The position numbers and the translations under genes are program-made. A DNA stretch of 64,000 nucleotides from Bog-756 sp963737625 (lineage in GTDB: Bacteria; Actinomycetota; Acidimicrobiia; Acidimicrobiales; RAAP-2): positions 186,001-250,000 of the forward strand of contig CAVTTK010000002.1 in NCBI GenBank assembly GCA_963737625.1, written 5' to 3'. Below the pieces are notes generated by a model. That model searched no databases. It was not told where the DNA came from and worked only from the letters and a program-made list of their open reading frames with translations. Positions 26,228 through 35,594 of this stretch are shown here, piece after piece; position 1 is the first letter of the stretch; every line of letters starts with the position of its first letter.

Positions 26228-27385
26228 CTACGCGGTGGTCCCACCCCGTCGTCGGGGGGCCGGTGCAACCACCACGTCGGGGCGGTGCTTCTCCAGCAGT
26301 GACGGGGATCGCTGGGGAGGGCGGTTGGGCGCCACCGGTCCGGACCGTAGGTGGCGCCGGGTACCGGACCAGGGTGCGGGGGGCGCCGTGAGCCGGTCGG
26401 CCAACCTGTAGGCCACGGTCTCGTAGTTGACCCGCCACCCCCGGAAGTCCGGCCACGCCTCCTCGGCCGTCCGCTCCATGGGGAACCCCACGTGCTCGAG
26501 CATCTCCACGGCCTCGGCGAACTCCTCGAAGGTGAGGTCGATGGGACCTTCGGGATTGGGGTCGGGGTCCACCTCCCAACCGAGGACCTTGGCCATCCGG
26601 TTGAGGGCGGTGAACCCCATGCGCAGGCAGAGGCGCGATTGGGACGAGGCGGTGGTGGGGGCCACGGCCAGATGCATGGCCGCGCCGTCGAGGACCGCGA
26701 TGAGCCCCACCAACCACGAGAACCACGGCTGGGGCGAACGGAACAGCAGCATGACCGGGTAGGTGGTGTGGCTCTCGGCCAAGTCGGCCGACCACTCCTC
26801 CCACGAGGCGTAGAAGTCGGGCAGCGTGTCGATGATGCCGACCAGTTGATGGCGGGCCAGCACTTCTGGTCCCCAGGCCGGGATGCCGGCCCGGCTCTCC
26901 AACATGGCCACCAGGCTCTCGCGCCGGTTGAAGGCTCCGTAGAGGGCAGGCAGGTAGGCGATCTGAAGGGCCACGATGACCACCCAGGTGGCCCCGGCGG
27001 CGATGTCCACGGCCTGGTTGGCCGGGCCTGAGAGGTCGATGGTGCCCACGGTGAACACGGCCCCCGTGGACTGGGCCAGGGCCGAGACGAAGGAGTGGGT
27101 CGTCCCCTCCAGCATGAGGGCATAGCCGATGATGAAGCCACCGGCCCAGAACAGCAGCTGGGCGATGAGGGCCACCGGTGCGGTCGGAGCCAGGAGGGCA
27201 TCTTTGCCCTCGTAGGTCTTGGCCAGCCGTGACAGGCCAAGGAAGGCCAACTGAACGAGCCGGTTGGCCCACGAGGAGACCTTTTCGAACCCCCGCGGCT
27301 CGCGGGGGAGCACGATGGTGAAGAGGACACTGGCCGAGGTGAGTAGCACCAGGACCAGCCCGATGGCGAAGAGGAACTGGCTCAC
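26228..27385 (-). CDS. Membrane protein with a channel-like hairpin
   Basis: A 385-residue protein. A first membrane segment (residues 3-25) is followed by about 55 residues, a second segment (LLFWAGGFIIGYALML), a short re-entrant-looking stretch ALAQSTGAVFTVGTIDLSG and a third segment (ATWVVIVALQIAYLPALYGA). This resembles the outer helix-pore loop-inner helix layout of potassium channels, but the TVGTID tract is not a normal TxGYG filter. A cytoplasmic domain of about 220 residues and a Pro/Arg-rich tail follow. The GTG at 27385 was chosen for the membrane start; no strong ribosome site. Assignment as an ion channel is only a guess. Confidence 0.7.
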   Translation of the reverse strand: MSQFLFAIGLVLVLLTSASVLFTIVLPREPRGFEKVSSWANRLVQLAFLGLSRLAKTYEGKDALLAPTAPVALIAQLLFWAGGFIIGYALMLEGTTHSFVSALAQSTGAVFTVGTIDLSGPANQAVDIAAGATWVVIVALQIAYLPALYGAFNRRESLVAMLESRAGIPAWGPEVLARHQLVGIIDTLPDFYASWEEWSADLAESHTTYPVMLLFRSPQPWFSWLVGLIAVLDGAAMHLAVAPTTASSQSRLCLRMGFTALNRMAKVLGWEVDPDPNPEGPIDLTFEEFAEAVEMLEHVGFPMERTAEEAWPDFRGWRVNYETVAYRLADRLTAPPAPWSGTRRHLRSGPVAPNRPPQRSPSLLEKHRPDVVVAPAPRRRGGTTA

Positions 27386-27585
27386 CGGTGGGCCGGTTCC
27401 GTCCCGGCAGGCCGAGGCTGGTGAGCGGGCGCCGACGGCAGCACGGTGGTGAACGGCATCGGCGACATGGTAGGACCACTGGGTCGGTCCTGTGGCTGGC
27501 GAGCGGGAGGGGCCGCCCGGTGGCGGCGTGGTCCCTCGGGTCCGTCTGCTCGGGACCCCGAACGGTGGGAAGCGAAAGGAGCATC

Positions 27586-27879
27586 GTGGACAACGTGGTC
27601 GACCGGGCCGACGAGGGCCGCTTCCTGCTCGAGGTCGACGGGCAGGTGGCCGAACTCGTCTACCGGGTGGAGGGGTCCTATCTCGTGCTGATCCATACCG
27701 AGGTTCCCGAGGCCCTGGAGGGTCGGGGGCTCGGCGGGAGGCTGGTGCGGGCCGCCCTGGACCGGTCCATCGGCGACGGGCTGACCGTCGTCCCCCTGTG
27801 CCCGTTCGCCCGCCGCTGGCTCGAACGGCATCCCGACGACGCCGCACGGGCCACCATCGACTGGGAGCGGGGTCGGTAG
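27586..27879 (+). CDS. Small GNAT-type N-acetyltransferase (YjdJ-like)
   Basis: A 97-residue single-domain protein of the short Gcn5-related family. It shows GRFLLEVDGQVAELVYRV, then LIHTEVPEALEGRGLGGRLVRAALD, with the acetyl-CoA-binding pattern RGLGGRL, and ends PFARRWLERHPD, as in the YjdJ/GNAT_acetyltr_3 group. The GTG at 27586 follows an AAAGGAG. The acceptor is unknown; members of this group are often poorly active or act on small molecules. It stands alone between a divergent membrane protein and the thiolase. Confidence 0.85.
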   Translation: MDNVVDRADEGRFLLEVDGQVAELVYRVEGSYLVLIHTEVPEALEGRGLGGRLVRAALDRSIGDGLTVVPLCPFARRWLERHPDDAARATIDWERGR

Positions 27880-27979
27880 GCCGCCAGCGCAACCGACCGG
27901 GAGACCCCACCGGCCGGGCCCCTCCGATCGGTTCCCCGGGCGCCGACACCGGGTCCGGAGGGTCCCCGGCCTCAGCCGG

Positions 27980-27997
27980 TAGAACCGGTTCTATACT
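27980..27997 (+). promoter_or_regulatory. KstR-like operator overlapping -10 of the thiolase gene
   Basis: TAGAACCGGTTCTA (27980-27993) is a perfect 14-bp palindrome that fits TNNAACNNGTTNNA, the motif known for the mycobacterial cholesterol repressor KstR. A TATACT -10 box (27992-27997) overlaps its right edge, so a bound repressor would block transcription of the thiolase starting at 28090. Confidence 0.65.
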
Positions 27998-28089
27998 TGG
28001 TGGGCCGCGGCCCGGAGGTCCTGTACGGGTCAACGGCCGCCGCACCAGAGCGTCCGCACCAGAGACCGAATCCTCAAGGGGGATCCACC

Positions 28090-29250
28090 ATGGCCCAACC
28101 AGTGATCGTCGAAGCAGTCCGCACCCCGATCGGAAAGCGGAACGGGTGGATGTCCGGTTTCCACGCCGCCGAGCTGCTGGGGAATGCCCAGGTGGAGCTG
28201 GTCAAGAGGGCCGGCGTGGATCCCGGCGACGTGGAGCAGATCGTCGGCGGTTGCGTCACCCAGGCCGGCGAGCAGGCCTCCAACATCACTCGAACGGCAT
28301 GGCTCAGCCAGGGCCTGCCCTACGAGGTGGCCGCCACCACCATCGACTGTCAGTGCGGGTCGGCCCAGCAGGCCAACAACTTCGTGGCCAATCTGATCAG
28401 CGCCGACGCCATCGAGACGGGCATTGCCTGTGGCGTCGAGGCCATGAGCCGGGTCGGTCTTGGGGCCAATGCCTTCAACGGCCCTGGCCGATCGAGGCCC
28501 GAGGAGTTCCCCTGGGACATGCCCGACCAATTCGGTGCGGCCGAGCGTATCGCCCAGAAGTACGGGATCACCCGTGACGACGTGGACTGGCTGGGCTTCG
28601 AGTCTCAGCGCAAGGCGGCCGTGGCCGTGGCCGAGGGACGGTTCGAACGCGAGATCGCCCCGCTCGAAGCCCCGGTGGTCGGCCCCGAAGGACCGACTGG
28701 TGAAAAGACGCTGATCACGAAGGATCAGGGGCCGCGGGACACCACGCGTGAAGGCCTGGCCGGACTCAAGCCTGTGCTACCCGACGGGATGCACACCGCG
28801 GGGAACAGCTCGCAGATCTCCGACGGCGCGGCCGCCGTCCTGTGGATGTCGGAAGGCAAGGCCAGCGAGGCCGGTCTGCGCCCCCGGGCCCGCATCGTGG
28901 CCCAGACCCTCGTCGGCTCGGACCCGTACTACCACCTCGACGGCCCCATCGCCGCCACGGCCGATGTCCTGCGCAAGGCAGGCATGACCATGGATGACAT
29001 CGACATCTTCGAGGTCAACGAGGCCTTCGCCTCGGTCGTGATGTCCTGGGGCAAAGTTCACGGTGCCGATTGGGACAAGGTCAACGTCAACGGGGGGGCC
29101 ATCGCCCTCGGTCACCCGGTGGGCTCCACGGGCGCCCGTCTGATCACCACCGCCCTCCATGAGTTGGAGCGCAGCGACAAGAGCCTGGCCCTCATCTCCA
29201 TGTGCTGCGGTGGGGCCCTGGCCACCGGGACCATCATCGAGCGGATCTGA
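28090..29250 (+). CDS. Thiolase (acetyl-CoA acyltransferase), possibly steroid side-chain type
   Basis: Thiolytic cleavage of 3-ketoacyl-CoA to acetyl-CoA and a shortened acyl-CoA. The 386-residue protein has the nucleophile C89 in DCQCGSAQQA, the active-site histidine H342 in ALGHPVGSTGAR and the second cysteine near 372-373 in MCCGGALATG. The QCGSAQQA wording, not QCSSGLQA, resembles the group that includes FadA5 and other actinobacterial thiolases. The ATG at 28090 follows AAGGGGG. A KstR-like palindrome lies on its promoter, which makes steroid or long-chain degradation likely. Confidence 0.93.
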   Translation: MAQPVIVEAVRTPIGKRNGWMSGFHAAELLGNAQVELVKRAGVDPGDVEQIVGGCVTQAGEQASNITRTAWLSQGLPYEVAATTIDCQCGSAQQANNFVANLISADAIETGIACGVEAMSRVGLGANAFNGPGRSRPEEFPWDMPDQFGAAERIAQKYGITRDDVDWLGFESQRKAAVAVAEGRFEREIAPLEAPVVGPEGPTGEKTLITKDQGPRDTTREGLAGLKPVLPDGMHTAGNSSQISDGAAAVLWMSEGKASEAGLRPRARIVAQTLVGSDPYYHLDGPIAATADVLRKAGMTMDDIDIFEVNEAFASVVMSWGKVHGADWDKVNVNGGAIALGHPVGSTGARLITTALHELERSDKSLALISMCCGGALATGTIIERI

Positions 29251-29345
29251 CCGGACGGCGTCCTTCCCTGGTCACCCGCTCGCTGGGAAACCGTCATGGA
29301 TCGGGGCGTGGCGCAAGTGCGTCGCCAACGGCTAAGAGTGGGACC

Positions 29346-31583
29346 ATGCCCGCTTCCCGACGACTCCCTGTCCGGTTCCTGCCTGTCATCGCCCTGACTG
29401 GGCTCCTGTCGCTGGTTTCGGCAGCGGGTGCTCCGGCGGCGATGGGTCCGCTGTCGGCCGGCGCGGCGAGCCGGGCCGGCCACTCGGCGACGGCCTCGGA
29501 CTGGACGACGTTCGACCAGAACGGGCTGCGCACCGGCGTCGACAGCTCCGGCACCTCGTTCTCGCCGGCCACGCCGGCGTGGACCTCACCCGCCTTCGAC
29601 GGCCAGCTCTACGGCCAGCCCCTGGTCTACGGAGGTCGGGTCTACGCCGCCACGGAGAACGACACGGTCTACGCCCTGGCCGCCGACTCCGGCCAGGTCC
29701 TGTGGTCCAACCATCTGGCCACCCCTCTGAATCCCTCCACCGTCTCGGGCCTGTGCGGCAATATCCACCCCACGGTGGGGATCACCGGCACCCCGGTCAT
29801 CGATCCCGCCCGGTCGGAGATCTTCGTGGTGGCCACCGAGGCCGCCACCCTCAGCGGGTCACCCAACGCCGCCCACCACCTGATCGGGCTCAACACCTAC
29901 ACCGGCCTGATCATGATGGACGAAGTCATCGACCCGGCCAGCTCCAGCCCGGCTTTCCAACTCCAGCGGGTCTCCCTGGCCCTGACCGACGGCCGTGTCA
30001 TCGCCAGCTTCGGGGGCAATGCCGGGGACTGTGACCCCTATCACGGCCTGGTCATCTCGGCCCCCGAGGACGGCTCTACCCCGTCGGTGTACACCGTGGC
30101 CAATCAGGCCGGCGACAGCCAGGGCGCGGTGTGGATGGCCGGTGCGGCCCCCTCGGTCGACGCCCAGGGCAACGTGTGGGTGGCGACCGGGAACAGCGCC
30201 CACCACCTGTCGACCGACGCCTACGACCAGAGCGACAGCGTGCTGAAACTCAGCCCGACCATGCAGCTCCTCGACGCCTGGGCCCCGACCACCTGGTATT
30301 CGGACAATAACCTCGACCTCGACCTCGGATCGGGGGCACCGGCCCTGCTCCCCAACGGCCTGGTCTTCGAAGTGGGCAAGTCCCAGACCGCCTACGTCCT
30401 GAACCAATCGGCGCTGGGCGGAGTCGGAAATGCGCCCTTCTCGACGGCCGGCTTCTGCTTCTCCGACGGAGGGTCGGCCGATCTGAACGGCACCCTCTTC
30501 GTCCCCTGCAGCAACGGCATTCACGCCGTGACGGTTTCGTCGAGCGCGCCGACCGCCACGTGGACGGCGTCGACGTCCTCGGCCAAGGGATCGCCCATCG
30601 TGGCCGGAGGCCTGGTCTGGTCGGTGGGCGGCGGGAACCTGTACGCCCTCAACGCCTCCACCGGAGTAGTCACCCAGACCTTCGCCATCGGTTCCTCGTC
30701 CTCGTCCTTCCCCTCGCCCTCGGCGGCCGACGGCCTCATCCTGGCCCCGTCGTCGACGCAGATCCATGCCTTCGTCGGCCCGGCCGGCCTCCCCGGGCCT
30801 CCCACCCCCATCCCCCCACGCCCCGGCTACTGGCTGGTGGCCTCCGACGGCGGCATCTTCGCCGAAGGGGGCGCTCCCTTCTACGGCTCGACCGGCGCCA
30901 TGCACCTCAACCAGCCCATCGTGGGCATGGCCTCGACCACCGATCACAACGGCTACTGGCTGGTGGCCTCCGACGGCGGGATCTTCTCCTTCGGCGACGC
31001 CCCGTTCTACGGCTCGACCGGCGGCATGCACCTCAACCAGCCCATCGTGGGCATGGCGCCCACCCCCTCGGGCCGCGGCTACTGGCTGGTGGCCTCCGAC
31101 GGCGGGGTCTTCTCCTTCGGTGACGCCGTGTTCCGCGGAGGGACCGGAGGGATGCACCTCAACCGACCCATCGTGGGTATGGCTGCCGACGCCAACGGAC
31201 AGGGCTACTGGCTGGTGGCCTCCGACGGCGGCATCTTCTCCTTCGGCGACGCCTCCTTCCAGGGGTCCACCGGTGGCATGCACCTCAACCGACCCATCGT
31301 GGGCATGGCCGCCGACGCCACGGGGCAGGGCTACTGGCTGGTGGCCTCCGACGGCGGCATCTTCTCCTTCGGCGACGCCGTGTTCCACGGAGGGACCGGC
31401 GGGATGCACCTCAACCAGCCCATCGTGGGACTGGCCGCCGACGCCACGGGGCAGGGCTACTGGCTGGTGGCCTCCGACGGCGGCATCTTCGCCTTCGGAG
31501 ACGCCGTATTCGAGGGCTCCACGGGAGGCCTGCACCTCAATCGGCCGGTGGTGGGCATGGCCAACGGGCCGGCGCTGGGCTGA
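29346..31583 (+). CDS. Secreted PQQ-like beta-propeller protein with six 42-aa repeats
   Basis: A 745-residue exported protein. Residues 1-35 form a signal peptide (RRLPVRFLPVIALTGLL core). From about 55 to 480 runs a PQQ/BamB-like propeller (YGGRVYAATENDTVYALAADSG, VDAQGNVWVATGNSAHH), then a Pro-rich linker, and from nt 30828 exactly six 42-residue units of the YWLVASDGGIFSFGD type to the end. The ATG at 29346 is set by the signal peptide. It stands between a thiolase and an enoyl-CoA hydratase gene but shares no evident function with them. Probably a surface or extracellular binding protein. Confidence 0.88.
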   Translation: MPASRRLPVRFLPVIALTGLLSLVSAAGAPAAMGPLSAGAASRAGHSATASDWTTFDQNGLRTGVDSSGTSFSPATPAWTSPAFDGQLYGQPLVYGGRVYAATENDTVYALAADSGQVLWSNHLATPLNPSTVSGLCGNIHPTVGITGTPVIDPARSEIFVVATEAATLSGSPNAAHHLIGLNTYTGLIMMDEVIDPASSSPAFQLQRVSLALTDGRVIASFGGNAGDCDPYHGLVISAPEDGSTPSVYTVANQAGDSQGAVWMAGAAPSVDAQGNVWVATGNSAHHLSTDAYDQSDSVLKLSPTMQLLDAWAPTTWYSDNNLDLDLGSGAPALLPNGLVFEVGKSQTAYVLNQSALGGVGNAPFSTAGFCFSDGGSADLNGTLFVPCSNGIHAVTVSSSAPTATWTASTSSAKGSPIVAGGLVWSVGGGNLYALNASTGVVTQTFAIGSSSSSFPSPSAADGLILAPSSTQIHAFVGPAGLPGPPTPIPPRPGYWLVASDGGIFAEGGAPFYGSTGAMHLNQPIVGMASTTDHNGYWLVASDGGIFSFGDAPFYGSTGGMHLNQPIVGMAPTPSGRGYWLVASDGGVFSFGDAVFRGGTGGMHLNRPIVGMAADANGQGYWLVASDGGIFSFGDASFQGSTGGMHLNRPIVGMAADATGQGYWLVASDGGIFSFGDAVFHGGTGGMHLNQPIVGLAADATGQGYWLVASDGGIFAFGDAVFEGSTGGLHLNRPVVGMANGPALG
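30828..31580 (+). repeat. Six tandem 126-bp coding repeats (array 2)
   Basis: Units start at 30828, 30954, 31080, 31206, 31332 and 31458; the stop codon closes the sixth unit exactly. The first unit lacks the FGDA element (FAEGGA instead). The DNA of the units is more varied than in array 1, so this array is older or not recently homogenised. Confidence 0.9.
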
Positions 31584-31656
31584 CCGGCGTACGTTGTCTC
31601 CGACTCCCAGGGAGTGGGCCGTCGGGTGTGCTATCTGCCGGAGAACGGCTAGAAAG

Positions 31657-31670
31657 TAGAATGCGTTCTA
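31657..31670 (+). promoter_or_regulatory. KstR-like operator before the enoyl-CoA hydratase gene
   Basis: TAGAATGCGTTCTA fits TNNAACNNGTTNNA with one change (AAT for AAC) and is embedded in a wider CTAGAA...TTCTAG arrangement (31649-31671). It lies 137 bp before the GTG at 31807. Confidence 0.5.
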
Positions 31671-31806
31671 GTCGCCTCCGGTGCCCGTGGCCCCGGGGGT
31701 GACGAGCGGGGGAGTTCCGTCCGGGTCTTGCCACGGGCGAGCCTGGCGCCGGACCGCCCGGAACCGAACTCCTACCCCTGACCATCCACCACGAAGCGAG
31801 GACACT

Positions 31807-32601
31807 GTGACCGGCACCGAACACCTGACCTATGAGCGTGTGGGACCCACCGCCGTCGTGACCATGAACCGACCCGAGGCCAAGAACGCACTGTCGGGTC
31901 CGATGCTGGTGGGCATGGTCGACGCCTGGACGGAGATCGACGGCAATGACGACATCCGCTGCGCCATCCTCACCGGGGCCGGTGGGACGTTCTGCGCCGG
32001 CATGGACCTGAAGTCGATGTCTGGACCGGGCAACGACGCCGTGAAGGAGCGCATGGCGGAGGATCCCGACCTGCATTGGAAGGCTCTGCTGCGTCACTAC
32101 TCGTTGAAGAAGCCCCTCATCGCCGCCGTGGAGGGCTGGGCCGTGGCCGGTGGGACGGAGATCCTGCAGGCCACGGACATCCGGGTGGCCGGGGAGAGCG
32201 CCAAGTTCGGGGTCTTCGAAGCCCGACGTGGCCTGTTCCCCCTGGGGGGGTCGACCGTCCGTCTCCGCCGCCAGATCCCCTTCACCGTGGCCATGGATCT
32301 GCTGTTGACCGCCCGGGAGGTCTCGGCCCAGGAGGCCAAGGAGATCGGGCTGATCGGGCGAGTGGTGCCCGACGGCACGGCGCTGGAGTCGGCCCTCGCC
32401 ATCGCCGACGTCATCGCGGCCAACGGCCCCCTGGCTGTGGAGGCCATCAAGGCGTCGGTGAAGGCCACTGAGGGCATCCCCGAGGAGCAGGCCCTGGCCA
32501 TGGAGCTGGAGTTCGGGTGGCCGATCTTCGCCACCGAGGATGCCGCCGAGGGCCAGAAGGCCTTCGCCGAGAAGCGCCCGGCCAACTACCAGCGCCGGTG
32601 A
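31807..32601 (+). CDS. Enoyl-CoA hydratase / isomerase family protein
   Basis: Crotonase-fold enzyme of 264 residues, probably hydrating 2-enoyl-CoA in beta-oxidation. TGAGGTFCAGMDLKSM gives the oxyanion-hole strand, and EGWAVAGGTEILQATDIRVA plus FGVFEARRGLFPLGG hold the two acidic residues expected of hydratases. The GTG at 31807 follows GAGGACACT. Its stop overlaps the start of the hotdog protein gene in GTGA. A KstR-like palindrome lies upstream. Crotonases vary in reaction, so hydratase activity is a family-level inference. Confidence 0.9.
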   Translation: MTGTEHLTYERVGPTAVVTMNRPEAKNALSGPMLVGMVDAWTEIDGNDDIRCAILTGAGGTFCAGMDLKSMSGPGNDAVKERMAEDPDLHWKALLRHYSLKKPLIAAVEGWAVAGGTEILQATDIRVAGESAKFGVFEARRGLFPLGGSTVRLRRQIPFTVAMDLLLTAREVSAQEAKEIGLIGRVVPDGTALESALAIADVIAANGPLAVEAIKASVKATEGIPEEQALAMELEFGWPIFATEDAAEGQKAFAEKRPANYQRR

Positions 32602-33356
32602 CGGCCCTGTTCGTGGACGACACCACGCCGGACGACCCTCGGCGTCGTCTGGCGGCGGCCATCCGTCCCATCATCACCCTCAACGTGGCGGCCGACCTCG
32701 ATGACGATTCGCTGAACGAGGCGGCCGAGGCCATCGAGGCCATCGCTGAGCGGTTGACAGCCCGGGCCGGGCCCCGACGCACCCGCAACCAGCCCGATCT
32801 GGCCCGTGCCGCCCAGGACTTCTTCCCGACCAGCCCGGTCATCGGCCTGGCCAATCCGGTGGCGCCACCGGTTCGGGTGGCGGTGGTCGAAGGGGAGAAC
32901 GGCCAACCGGAGATCGCCGGCCACGCCAATTTCGGCTTCGCCTACGAGGGGCCACCCACCTGCGTCCATGGTGGGGTCATCGCCGAGCTGCTCGACGAGG
33001 TCCTCGGGGCGGCCAACATCGTGGCCGAGCATCCGGCCATGACCGGAACGCTCACCGTCCGCTACCGCAAGCCGACGCCGCTCAACACCGACCTCCGGGT
33101 AGAGGCCCGGTTCGTGCGCGTGGACGGTCGCAAGGTCTACACCTGGGGTGGCATCTACGCCGGAGAGGTCCTGACGGCGGAGGCCGACGGCATCTTCATC
33201 GAGGTCGTGCCCACCCAGATGCTGGACATCGCCGAGTCCAACATCGACAGTGCCGACCCGGTCATGCTCGAAGCCATCCGGGCCGAGGCCCTGCGCGAAG
33301 GCGCGGCCTCCGACGTCCAGCGTGTGTTCGATCCCGCAAACCGACCCTCGACCTGA
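32598..33356 (+). CDS. Hotdog-fold thioesterase (PaaI-like)
   Basis: A 252-residue protein whose C-terminal 150 residues have the hotdog pattern PPTCVHGGVIAELLDEVLG, then TGTLTVRYRKPTPLNTDLRVEAR, as in PaaI-type acyl-CoA thioesterases. The first 90 residues are a helical extension. The GTG at 32598 overlaps the enoyl-CoA hydratase stop, so both are made together; it may release stalled CoA esters in the same pathway. No signal peptide. Confidence 0.85.
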   Translation: MTALFVDDTTPDDPRRRLAAAIRPIITLNVAADLDDDSLNEAAEAIEAIAERLTARAGPRRTRNQPDLARAAQDFFPTSPVIGLANPVAPPVRVAVVEGENGQPEIAGHANFGFAYEGPPTCVHGGVIAELLDEVLGAANIVAEHPAMTGTLTVRYRKPTPLNTDLRVEARFVRVDGRKVYTWGGIYAGEVLTAEADGIFIEVVPTQMLDIAESNIDSADPVMLEAIRAEALREGAASDVQRVFDPANRPST

Positions 33357-33369
33357 CCGGCCGGCCGGG

Positions 33370-33927
33370 GTGGGCGGGGCGCGGGCGGCGCTCCCGGACG
33401 ACGCCTGGGCGATCGCCGCGGTGCACGTGGCCTCCTGGCAGGTGGCCTACCGTGGCCTGTTGCCCGACGGGTACCTGGCCAATCTGTCTGTCGCCCAGCG
33501 GGCCAAGGAGTGGTCCGGCATCCTCGCCGATCCGTCGCCCGGTCATGTGGTCGTGATGGAGCTCGGCGCCCGACTCGTCGGATTCGCCCATGTCGGCCCC
33601 AGTGGCGATGACGACGCCCCACCGGGTACCGGGGAGCTGTACACCATCTACCTCCACCCCGACACATGGGGCCGGGGCCACGGGAGCCGTCTCCTGGACG
33701 CCGCCCTCGAGCGGCTGGACGTCGACGGGCGCCGGACGGTCACGCTGTGGATGCTGGCCACCAACGACCGGGCCCGTCGTTTCTACCTCGGTCGGGGCTG
33801 GACCGAGGCTCCGGGGGAGCGCACCCAGGAGTTCGACGGCCACGCGGTGACCGACCACCGCTTCGTGCGCGACCTCAGCCCGGGCCGGCGCCCGCCGCGT
33901 CAGATCTTCTCCCGTCCCTCCCAGTAG
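33370..33927 (+). CDS. GNAT family N-acetyltransferase
   Basis: A 185-residue acetyltransferase of the Gcn5 fold. It shows VASWQVAYRGLLPDGYL near the start, ELYTIYLHPDTWGRGHGSRLL with the acetyl-CoA-binding RGHGSRLL, and ATNDRARRFYLGRGW. The acceptor is unknown. The GTG at 33370 comes 13 nt after the hotdog gene. Its 3' end overlaps the convergent acyl-CoA ligase gene by 28 bp. Confidence 0.88.
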   Translation: MGGARAALPDDAWAIAAVHVASWQVAYRGLLPDGYLANLSVAQRAKEWSGILADPSPGHVVVMELGARLVGFAHVGPSGDDDAPPGTGELYTIYLHPDTWGRGHGSRLLDAALERLDVDGRRTVTLWMLATNDRARRFYLGRGWTEAPGERTQEFDGHAVTDHRFVRDLSPGRRPPRQIFSRPSQ

Positions 33928-35450
33928 GGATCACGCAGCTTGCGCTTGTAGAGCTTGCCATTGGGGTCGCGGGGCATGTCGTCGGTGAAATCGATCGACT
34001 TGGGGGTCTTGAACTTGGCCAGGCGGGTGGCGCAGTACTCCAGGATCTCCTCCGCGAGCTCCGGTGTGGGCTCCACCCCTTCGGCCGGCTCGACGACGGC
34101 CTTGATCTCCTCGCCCCAGTCGTCGTGGGGAATACCGAACACGGCCACGTCGCCCACCTTGGGGAAGCCCAGCAGCACGTTCTCGATCTCGGCCGGATAG
34201 ATGTTGGCCCCGCCCGAGATGATCATGTCGATCTTGCGGTCCCGAAGGAACAGGTAGCCGTCCTCGTCGATCAGGCCCACGTCCCCGACGGTGAAGAACT
34301 TGCCGATGCGGTTGTCCTTGGTCTTGGTCTGGTCCTTGTGGTACTCGAAGTCCCCGGTCTGCATGGACATGTAGACGGTGCCGATGACATTGGGCTCCTC
34401 GATGCGGGTGCCCTCATCGTCGAAGATGGCGATCTCCGAGATGGGCCAGGCCTTCCCCACAGTGCCCGGCTTCTCCAGCCACTGCTCGGCGGTGACCAGG
34501 GTCCCACCACCCTCAGAGGCGGCGTAGTACTCGTCGATGGCGTTCCCCCACCACTCGATCATCTTGTACTTCACATCCACGGGGCACGGGGCGGCGGCGT
34601 GGATCATGTGCTCGAGTGAGGACAGGTCGTACCGGGAGCGGGTCTCGTCGGGAAGGGCCAGGAGCCGGTGGAATTGTGTGGGCACCATGTGGGAGCTGGT
34701 CACGTGGTACTTCTCGATGAGTCGGAGCATCTCCTCGGGGATCCACTTGTCCATGAGCACCACCGTGTGCAGCAGATGGATGGAGGCACCGGAGTAGCGG
34801 AGCACGGCCGTGTGATAGAGCGGCGAGCCCACGATGTGCACGTTGGCGTCGTCGGGCTGAATGCCGAACAGGAAGAGGATCCCCGACAGCCCCAGTGCCG
34901 CTTCCTCGGGGGTCGCCCCACTCAGCTTGCGGAAGACGCCCTTGGGGTTGCCGGTCGTGCCCGACGTGTAGTTCATGACGTCGCCGATGGTGCGGTCGGC
35001 CGGGTCCGTGGTGGGCTGGTTGTCGCGCATCCTGGCGTAGGAGCCGAATCCCAGGATCTCGCCGACGGCGAAGCACCGGGACGAGGGCAGCTCGGCCTCG
35101 TCGGCGGCGTCGAGGGCCACCTCGGCGAAGCGCTCGTGGGCGACGAAGGCCTTGGCGTCGGAGTCCTTCAGGATGTAGGACACTTCGGGAGCGATGAGGT
35201 GGTGGTTGATGGGCACCAGGTACCACCCGGCCTGCAGGGCGGCCAGGTAGAGCTCGAAGGCCTCCACGCCGTTGGGGAGGAGGGTGGCCACCACGTCCCC
35301 TGGCTTGAGGTTGAGGCCGCGCAGTCCGTGGACCACCTGGTTGGTCCGGCCCAGCAGCTGCTCGGCGGTGAACTCGGTCCCGTCCGGGTCGACCAGCGCC
35401 AATTTGTCCGGGTGCTCGTGGGCCAGAGCCCAGAATCCGAAGTCGCCCAT
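33900..35450 (-). CDS. Acyl-CoA synthetase (FadD-like, AMP-forming)
   Basis: Activates a carboxylic acid to its CoA thioester through an acyl-AMP. The 516-residue protein has the ATP-binding loop NYTSGTTGNPKGV near residue 160, YYAASEGG (A5 motif), a GDVGLIDEDGYLFLRDR stretch (A7/A8) and the catalytic lysine in GKLYKRKLR near the C terminus. It is divergent from the SDR at 35745 over a 294-bp region with a KstR-like palindrome, so steroid or fatty-acid substrates are likely. The start at 35450 gives the usual short N terminus. Confidence 0.93.
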   Translation of the reverse strand: MGDFGFWALAHEHPDKLALVDPDGTEFTAEQLLGRTNQVVHGLRGLNLKPGDVVATLLPNGVEAFELYLAALQAGWYLVPINHHLIAPEVSYILKDSDAKAFVAHERFAEVALDAADEAELPSSRCFAVGEILGFGSYARMRDNQPTTDPADRTIGDVMNYTSGTTGNPKGVFRKLSGATPEEAALGLSGILFLFGIQPDDANVHIVGSPLYHTAVLRYSGASIHLLHTVVLMDKWIPEEMLRLIEKYHVTSSHMVPTQFHRLLALPDETRSRYDLSSLEHMIHAAAPCPVDVKYKMIEWWGNAIDEYYAASEGGGTLVTAEQWLEKPGTVGKAWPISEIAIFDDEGTRIEEPNVIGTVYMSMQTGDFEYHKDQTKTKDNRIGKFFTVGDVGLIDEDGYLFLRDRKIDMIISGGANIYPAEIENVLLGFPKVGDVAVFGIPHDDWGEEIKAVVEPAEGVEPTPELAEEILEYCATRLAKFKTPKSIDFTDDMPRDPNGKLYKRKLRDPYWEGREKI

Positions 35451-35594
35451 GATGCTCGCTACCCCCTGTGCCGGTGACCGGCCGATGTGTGGTGGTCGGG
35501 CGTGTCGCCTTACCCGAGGGCTGGCTCTGTCCCAGGCCGGCCTGCCCGAAGGCCGAACAGCCGCTCCGTGTGGCGCCGTCCCGGGTGGGGACGC

